In this document: in pieces, positions 19,861 to 26,185 of the stretch
How the letters are laid out: each line of letters opens with the position of its first letter
Numbering within the stretch: the stretch's first letter is position 1
DNA from: Larix sibirica
Taxonomy: Eukaryota; Streptophyta; Pinopsida; Pinales; Pinaceae
Length of the DNA: 26,185 nt
NCBI GenBank assembly: GCA_004151065.3
Contig: NWUY0300012839.1
Location: forward strand, 119,839-146,023
Reading direction: 5' to 3'
The notes under the pieces: generated by a model
Seen by the model: only the letters and a program-made list of their open reading frames with translations
What the model was told of the DNA's origin: nothing
Database searches by the model: none
Translations under genes and position numbers: made by a program

Positions 19861-20225
19861 TCAGCAAGACTACGAGGACATTAAGTAGATCTTCAAAAAC
19901 TATTCCAGGTTTGTTAGTAAAAAGGGGAAGAGTACTAGGAATACTACCTACCAACCAACTAAGTCAACAACTTCAGCCCTTACTAAATCCAACTTAGGAA
20001 ATATGTTGGATGATATGAAGACAGATTCAATGCAACTTAAAAGGAAACAAGAAGAGGCTACACATGCATTAGATATCTTTTGTCCTAAATGCAAGAATAA
20101 ATAAGAGAAAGGTCAATTCCCATTAAATGTGGTATATGTCAATGGCCTATGTGTAGAAAACCATATAATAGATAGATGCCCACCACTACCTTCTTGCAAA
20201 GTAGCCATGCAAGACTAGGGATTAA
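19861..20225 (+). pseudogene. gag C-terminal fragment with degenerate zinc knuckle
   Basis: From 20081 the frame gives CPKCKNK, a stop, and then VYVNGLCVENHIIDRCPPLP. The latter aligns with the CX2CX4HX4C nucleocapsid-type knuckle of plant gypsy Gag, but the first cysteine is replaced by asparagine (NGLC). Upstream residues (TKSNLGNMLDDMKTDSMQLK) are typical low-complexity Gag sequence. It continues the gag fragment after the scrambled repeats. Confidence 0.7.
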
Positions 20226-21250
20226 GAGATCCAATCGAGTAGTTATATTTTGTTAATCAAAGGAGATTTAGTTTCTCTTGACCACTCCAACACAATAATG
20301 AATCCTACGTTCTAACATATGGGAACCCATATCAGACTTTTGATTGGACTCAAATGGGCCAACAATATTGGCCAATGCAAAGCCCAAAACCCTTGGCAAA
20401 TTGGTCAGAATTAGTATCATCAACCTTTGTTTTATCCTCAACCACCTAGGCCCTACCACCAGTACCATCAGAACCAACAATATCATGTTAATTTTCCATA
20501 GCCAAACTAGAATCATTATCCTTCATTGTCTAGTTGGAGACCTCAACGACCCCAGGTTTCTCTAATGCCTCTACCACAACAACCGCCAAGACCACCTCAA
20601 ATGTCATCCCATCCTACACCAAATACAACAATATTAGGCAAATTCAACCTATATATAATAATGAGATGGTTAACTTTCCAACCTATGCTATAGATACTCT
20701 ACATATGAATTAGGTGAACTTAAAATTAGGAAGGGTAGTATAGGATCCTAGACCACCTATTATGGCTAACAATCAACAGATTTTAAAATACGCTGCCATC
20801 AAACTTGGACATGCCTATAGAATAAAATACCGATAGGGATCCTCAACCACACTCTACAAAACACCCCATTTCCTGAAAAGGTTGAAATCTAAAGTCGATC
20901 CTAAAACGGAGAATGCTATTATTGATGAACTTAAACATTTGAATATACAAATTCCACTTCTCCAAGCAATTAGAGAAGTATTGATCTGTAATAAGTTCAT
21001 TAAATAAACCTATATCAAAAGGCTTGAAAGGAGAAAGGACCCCCCAACGACAAATGTCATAGGGGAAACTTGCAGACCTACTATTGTTAAGATAGTGGAG
21101 ATTCTTCTTGGCAAGACTTTGAAGGTCAATAAGAACATGGAGGCAAACTAAGAACAACAACTAATTAAATTCCTTATAGAGTGAAGTGTAGCCTTTGCTT
21201 AGAGTTATACATATAAGAAGGGGGTACATCCATACCTATGCAAACATCAC
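20226..21250 (+). pseudogene. gag-pol junction; protease region not recognisable
   Basis: The 5' half encodes P/Q-rich Gag-like sequence with many stops. Around 20910-21060 the frame shows ENAIIDELKHLNIQIPLLQA and then RRKDPPTTNVIG, resembling the segment that precedes the protease in Athila/Tat-like elements. No D-T/S-G aspartic protease triad is visible. The end (KFLIE.SVAFA.SYTYKKGVHP) matches the segment just before reverse transcriptase. The protease core therefore seems deleted. Confidence 0.55.
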
Positions 21251-21815
21251 ATCTACATAAAATAAGATGTTCTACCCATAAGACAACCCCAAAGAAGGAT
21301 GAAATTAGCATTGAAGGATATTGTCAAGCAAGAGTTACAAAATTTATTGGATGTTGGCTTCATCTATCCCATACAAAAGAGTGAATGGCTATCTCTTCTA
21401 GTGATAGTCTTGAATAAGGGAGGCAAATGGATAATATGTGTGGAATACAAAGAACTAAACAAAGCAACAAAAAAATATCATTTCTTGCTAGCTTTCATTG
21501 ACAAAGTGTTGGATACTTTGTTTGGGAAAAAATTATTTTCATTTTTAGATGGTTTTAGTGGGTGCAACTAGATCCAAATCCACTAGGACGACCACGACCA
21601 AAACACGTTCACTTGCCCATGGGGCACATTTGCATACATATTTCTTCCATTTGGTCTATGTAATGCCCTTGTAACTTTCCAGAGGGTTGTCTTAAGCATT
21701 TTCACAAAATTTGTACATGATATCATGGATATCTACATGGATGACTCTACACCCTATGAGGAAGTCTCCCAACAAAGCCTTAGACAATTTAGATGTTGTC
21801 TTAAATAAATGTATA
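21251..21815 (+). pseudogene. Ty3/gypsy reverse transcriptase (finger-palm)
   Basis: Plus-strand reverse transcriptase remnant, the enzyme that copies the element's RNA into DNA. In one frame it shows LLDVGFIYPIQKSEW, GGKWIICVEYKELNKATKK, LFSFLDGFSGCN, TFTCPWGTFAY, LPFGLCNALVTFQRVV and the catalytic YMDD at 21734-21745. The TFTCPWGTFAY and LPFGLCNA wording points to the Athila/Tat group of plant gypsy elements. Two in-frame TAGs (about 21570 and 21594) and a stop near 21806 break it. A shift to the third frame near 21800-21820 leads into the thumb and RNase H. Confidence 0.9.
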
Positions 21816-21818
21816 TAA

Positions 21819-22688
21819 ATGAGCTTATGTATGAGCAATGACAAATGTGAGATGCTCTTGAATGAAGGCATAGTGCTAGGCCACCACGTCTCTTCCCAAA
21901 GAATCAAGGATGACCAAGCCAAGATTGTGGTCATTAAAAATGTGCCTCCACCACTAAAACAAAGGGATGTGAGAAGTTTCCTTGGGAAAACAGGTTACTA
22001 CAGGAGATTAATAGAAGGATTCAACAAAATAACAACACCCATGTTTGCACTACTGACTAAAGACACAGATTTTGTATGGACAGAGAATTGTATGGCAGCA
22101 TTTGAACATCTCAAGGAAAATACAATCACAACCCCTGTGCTTCAAGGACCAAAATGGTTCTTGCCATTCCACATAAACTCAGATGCCTCTGATAAGGCTA
22201 TTGGGGCAGTGCTTGGACAACAAGAGGATAAAAAGTCATTTGCAATACATTATATCAACAAAAACTTACCAGGAGTTGAACTTAACTATAAAATAACAAA
22301 GAAAGAATTATTGGTTTTCATTTGCTCCAATAACAAATTCACACACTACATTATAGGCTATCAAATATTTGTGCACATAGACCATTCGACAATAAGGTTT
22401 TTGATGAGCAAACTTAATACTGGCGGTAGAATTATAAGATGGCTACTACTCCTGTAGGAATTTGATTTGACAATCATGGATAAACCATGTAAACATAATG
22501 TTGTTGTAGACTTTTTATCAAGTTTGGCCCATGTTGCAAACAAATAATTAGTTGATGATTCTTTTCCAGATGAGCACCTCTTCGTCATCTTTGTAGAAAC
22601 TCCATGGTATGCTAACATAGCAAACTTCCTAGTCTTTAGGAAGTTCCCTCAGCATTTTAATTACAAACAACGATGCAAATTCATAAGA
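21819..22688 (+). pseudogene. RT thumb, RNase H and connection of gypsy pol
   Basis: A 212-codon open stretch (21819-22457) continues the polyprotein: MLLNEGIVLGHHVSSQRIKD, RDVRSFLGKTGYYRRLIEGF (thumb), then RNase H with the DASD aspartate (FHINSDASDKAIGAVLGQ), NYKITKKE and HIDHSTIRFLM. RNase H removes the RNA template during reverse transcription. Stops at about 22456 and 22546 interrupt the connection region, which otherwise reads on in the same frame (EFDLTIMDKPCKHNVVVDFL). Key residues remain, but the stops preclude a full product. Confidence 0.9.
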
Positions 22689-22964
22689 ATGAGTGCCACC
22701 TATACTTGGATCAAAGGATTACAATTCAAGAAGGGACCAAACCAAATTCTAAGAAGATGTATCAAGGAATATGAAGTACACGACATTCTACATGCCTACA
22801 ACAATGAGCCTTGTGGATGGAATTATGCAGCAAAGAGAACAACCTACAAGTTCTTACAGAAAGGGTACTATTGGCGCACACTTCACAAGGATGCTCAAGA
22901 ATATGTATCAAGATGTGATGATTGTCAAACGATGGCAAAACCCACATAAAAAGATGAGATGCCA
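22689..22964 (+). pseudogene. gypsy integrase N-terminal zinc-binding part, interrupted
   Basis: The same frame runs through YEVHDILHAYNNEPCGWNYA, AKRTTYKFLQKGYYW and YVSRCDDCQTMAKPT. This is the H2C2 zinc-binding region at the front of integrase; the second histidine has become asparagine (usually G-G-H-F/Y-A), while both cysteines stay. After DEMP the homology stops abruptly at 22964, where a new LTR begins. The catalytic DDE core is therefore beyond the inserted element and outside the window. Confidence 0.85.
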
Positions 22965-24379
22965 TGTAACATCCCCAAATTTCACAAAAATTTAAAATTT
23001 TTCTATATAGTATAAATGCTACAATTACTATGCGGAAATGTATTTGGTGAGCGTTTTAGCTCTCATAAATTTTAATGACGATACTCATCTATACTCGGAC
23101 AAACTTATGTTTATTTAATGTTGTAATACTTATATTTGTTTCACGTATCGCAGACATGTTAATATGTATTAGTTAACTGTTTGTCTATATTTTTGTAATA
23201 TCGACACTTATTGTTTATAATGTCGCAACTCATTAAATGTGTTTTAACCATCTTTAAATTATTAAGAAATCCTTAAATCAATAGATAATATGACGTATTA
23301 ATTACGTCGACTTTGATATTTACAATGTCGTTTCTGTTTTATTATCTGATGTCTTGGTGTCTGATTCTGATTACTTTTTTATGTTAGCAAGTGGTTCCTA
23401 AAGCAGCCCTGAAGCTTACTTAGCTATGAAGCTGATACACAATTGACTTACTTTGCTCAAGTTACAGGTTGGTGTCTCCAACGAGCTTTGGTTAAAAATA
23501 TTAGTCTTCTTCAGCTAAATTATAAGCTAATCTTTATAATTATGTACACGGGACATATTAAGACCCTAACTCATCTTATGAGTGATATGTTTATAACCCG
23601 AAGGGTCCTTATAAGGTAGTGGCATTATAGTGTTATGCGAATATATTAATGACCAAGTTTTTTGGGCGCTTATGCAAATTAAAAACTTTGATGACCAACT
23701 ATACGAAGGTGGATACAAATTAAAATGATAGTGGAGGCCAACGAGGGTTTTAAATGCCATCACTTGAAGTTTTGGTGGGAGGTTACACATAGGGGACAGA
23801 TTCCCTAAACCTTCGTCGTAGTTTTGCATTGTTATCAGATGTTGCTTGAGAGTTAGAGAGTCGAGCTCTCTCTCGGCTTCCATGGCCACCATGGCAAACC
23901 TGCACTGTCTCTGCGTTAAACTTGAACAACGAGGAGTTCTTGGTTAAATAAAGTTGCTCTCGGAATGTGCTCTTAAGCTTTGGCTGTGTTGAAAGGTTTT
24001 TACGTTCTCTCTGTCTCGACTGCATAACTTTTTACAGAGGTAAGGGTTTTACCATGATAAAGAAATCGTTTTTTCTTTTAAATTCTTTTGTTTATAAATT
24101 AATTCATATCGTTTTATAACCAGGTTGCATTTGATGACATGAGGGATTCTCAAATGTTCTTGGTTCTCGATTGGTATTCATGGCTTCTGTACTATGGATA
24201 GAAAAGCAACCATGTGGTTTAAAATATCCACGGTAAGCCTTGGGTCCTGCTCATCGGTTCCCTGTCAACTTCTATCTCGTTCATTTGGTAGCGTTTGAAA
24301 CTTGTTTGTATTAATGTAGTGCCTCTGGCATTTGAATATATGTTTTAAAATCTTGTATTGTTGTACTATGTTTCTACCC

Positions 24380-25290
24380 AAAGTTGGGGTTTCAACCTCT
24401 GTTCGATAATATAAAGGATACTGTGTTTTCAATAAAGTTTGGTTTCTTTTGCCGTGGCATTACTATTTGGATTTTTTGTAAAAATGACTTGTTACAGTAG
24501 TAACTGCGTGAATATACAAGGGCTTAGACCCTATTGTGGAAACTCTGTCTGTTCGGCCGGTTGTATACAAAATATGTTTTTAAGGGTTTCATACTGAAAC
24601 TCGTTTTAAATAATTTGATACTATGTACAGGGTTTGCCTTTGTTGATTTTGGTAAATCAAGTTATTTGTTCCGGCAGCATTACTGCGCTTGCATACAAAA
24701 TGTGCCCTTTCTATCTTCGGCATAATGTTGGTTTTTATGTTATAAATCTTTGTTTAGTTTGCTACAGGATAAATCCTAAACCTACCGTAGTGGTGTGTAC
24801 AGGGTCTTTTTGTAATGTAATATTACAAAACTGGGGAGTCTTAAGGAGACTCAAACCCTTGTCCCAAATGTTTATAATTTGCATACTAACACCGGGATCA
24901 ATTTGTAAGAAAATTTGGTTGACAACCCTAGGCTGTATTAGCCCGATTCATAATATTAATGTTTTTAGGTTGAGCCCTTATGGGTCTTGAATCCTCGTTT
25001 AGGATTGTTATAGTTTTAGTGTATTAAATATGTTTTTACGACTATTCAATATTGCGTAATGACTACGGGGTTTCGACCCTTGACAAAGTGAATAATGTTA
25101 TAAGTTGTAAACTCGCGATAGGGTTCTACCTGATCTATTCTTTAAACTTGATATGTAAACTGATTATGAATGTATAATGCGTGTTGAACCTTGAAAGGGA
25201 TATCGATCAGTTTCCGAATAATTTCATAATATAATATGTCAGTTGAATTATTGTTTATGTGAATGCATTTCTAGGGTTTAAGAACTCTGC
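24380..25290. repeat. Recurring GGGTTT..ACCCT-like motif, possible diverged array
   Basis: Words such as GGGGTTTCAACCT (24384), AGGGCTTAGACCCT (24519), AGGGTTTGCC (24629), ACTCAAACCCTTG (24849), GCCCTTATGGGTCTTGAATC (24976) and GGGGTTTCGACCCTTG (25068) recur roughly every 90-180 bp. They could be remnants of a tandem array in the LTR or interior. Similarity between them outside the motif is low. Confidence 0.35.
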
Positions 25291-26185
25291 TTCAATTTGT
25301 ATTTATATTCCATACTTTGATTATGAAATTCGATACCTGTAGAGATTTCAAAAGATGTTTATTTCTTATAAAGTTGATACGTGTTTTGTTCATTATACTT
25401 GTTTGTAAGAAAGATAACCTTCGTAAACTGTAACTTGCTTTCTAAGATTAATATAGGTTATCTGAGATCTTAACTAGTGATATTCTTTGGATTAAGGTGG
25501 TTGATAGATTCAGTGAGTTATCCTGTGTATGTTTTAAATATTGAGAATTAAATTGAAAACTAGATGTTGAACTTTAGCCTGTGTTAGATTATAAAGATCT
25601 TGATGGAATTTATGAACAATGATTGGATCTATTATAGTCCGTTCGTGACTGTATAATGTTTTCTTGTAATGTATAAACAATAATACTGTAATTGATTTAT
25701 AAATGTTGAAGGAATATGATAAGAAATACTATTAATAAATCTATATGTTAGCATAATTAATAGTATGCTGAAACCAATCTATTTGACTCTGAACTATTAT
25801 AAATTAATGCTAATATGTCAATTATGCTTTTCTATTTTAAACTTATAGATACATAATGAATACAAAGAAAAACTCTATGAATACAAAACTATGAATTATT
25901 ATTACAATATGCATTCTAAAGTTGTATAGACAAGCATTCTATTCATAATACTAGAATCATTCTAATCTATTGCTTAAACCAACTTTTCTGTACTAGAGTA
26001 CATCTTTTTTGAGAGTGGAAAAACATAGAGAGAGATTTATTCATTCATTTAATTCCCAGATTCAACCATTTAGCACTTTTGCAGAATAACCTATCAGTTC
26101 AGAAATTCTAATCTAATAGTTAAGTGAATGCAACATTCAGAAGTAAATTAACAATCTAGAATTAAATAACTGAAGCAATGAAGAA
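25291..26185. other. Unassigned AT-rich sequence to window end
   Basis: No gene, LTR end or repeat recognised. By position it belongs to the nested LTR element, but nothing in it confirms that. Confidence 0.4.

Larger units (their letters stand above)
22965..26185 (+). mobile_element. Younger LTR element nested in gypsy pol (start only)
   Basis: TGTAACATCCCCAAATTTCA at 22965 is a typical plant gypsy LTR start and coincides with the exact break in the integrase frame. The five bases before it, TGCCA, should be the target-site duplication. No later TG..CA end with a primer-binding site could be placed confidently, so the LTR length is unknown and the element runs off the window. A TATA-like CTTATAAGG near 23608 and GC-richer sequence at 23790-24020 would fit promoter and R/U5 of a long LTR. 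No coding motif is seen to 26185; the frame at 24634-24990 has no recognisable domain. Confidence 0.65.

Noticed and set aside
24166-24190. TTGGTATTCATGG as primer-binding site of the nested LTR element
   Set aside because: Only the first seven bases match the initiator-Met site and no clear CA LTR end precedes it.
24634-24990. 118-codon open frame in the nested element
   Set aside because: No gag or pol motif, and composition equals the surrounding non-coding sequence.

Overview
The window looks like nuclear DNA of a seed plant with a large, repeat-rich genome. A gymnosperm is my best guess, but this is an inference from style (AT-rich, long TE-filled intron, many decayed transposons) and not proven. 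Evidence for a plant: a histone H4 fragment with the plant residues Ile60 and Arg77, a plant-type TSSC4 gene, and plant Ty3/gypsy, Ty1/copia and hAT relics. There are two ambiguous bases (N), at 1744 and 16086.

Layout. 1-1476: unassigned sequence, then a decayed hAT-like transposase (BED finger plus DUF659). 1477-1817: an unassigned, GC-richer piece. 1818-4350: a 1.06-kb direct duplication ending in a 45-bp minisatellite. 4351-6308: the 5' end of a minus-strand LTR retrotransposon (leader, primer-binding site, 1408-bp LTR). 6309-12693: the only gene that looks functional, a two-exon TSSC4-family gene (U5 snRNP factor) on the plus strand; its 4.5-kb intron carries two more hAT relics on opposite strands. 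12694-14018: 3' flank, nothing recognised. 14019-15022: a minus-strand copia remnant with a very short interior. 15188-15874: two tandem repeats. 15985-16236: a broken histone H4 copy with an intact C-terminal half. 16237-19350: unassigned AT-rich DNA full of two-copy duplications. 19579-22964: a decayed plus-strand Ty3/gypsy gag-pol, cut inside integrase by a younger LTR element that starts at 22965 and runs off the window.

Apart from TSSC4 there is no set of genes acting together; the rest is transposon and repeat debris. I found no convincing novel multi-gene system. The most interesting items are a possible PP1-docking motif pair (SILK-like plus RVxF) in the TSSC4 protein, the LTR lying next to the TSSC4 promoter, the half-intact histone H4, and an unusual density of serial tandem duplications from 14 to 20 kb.
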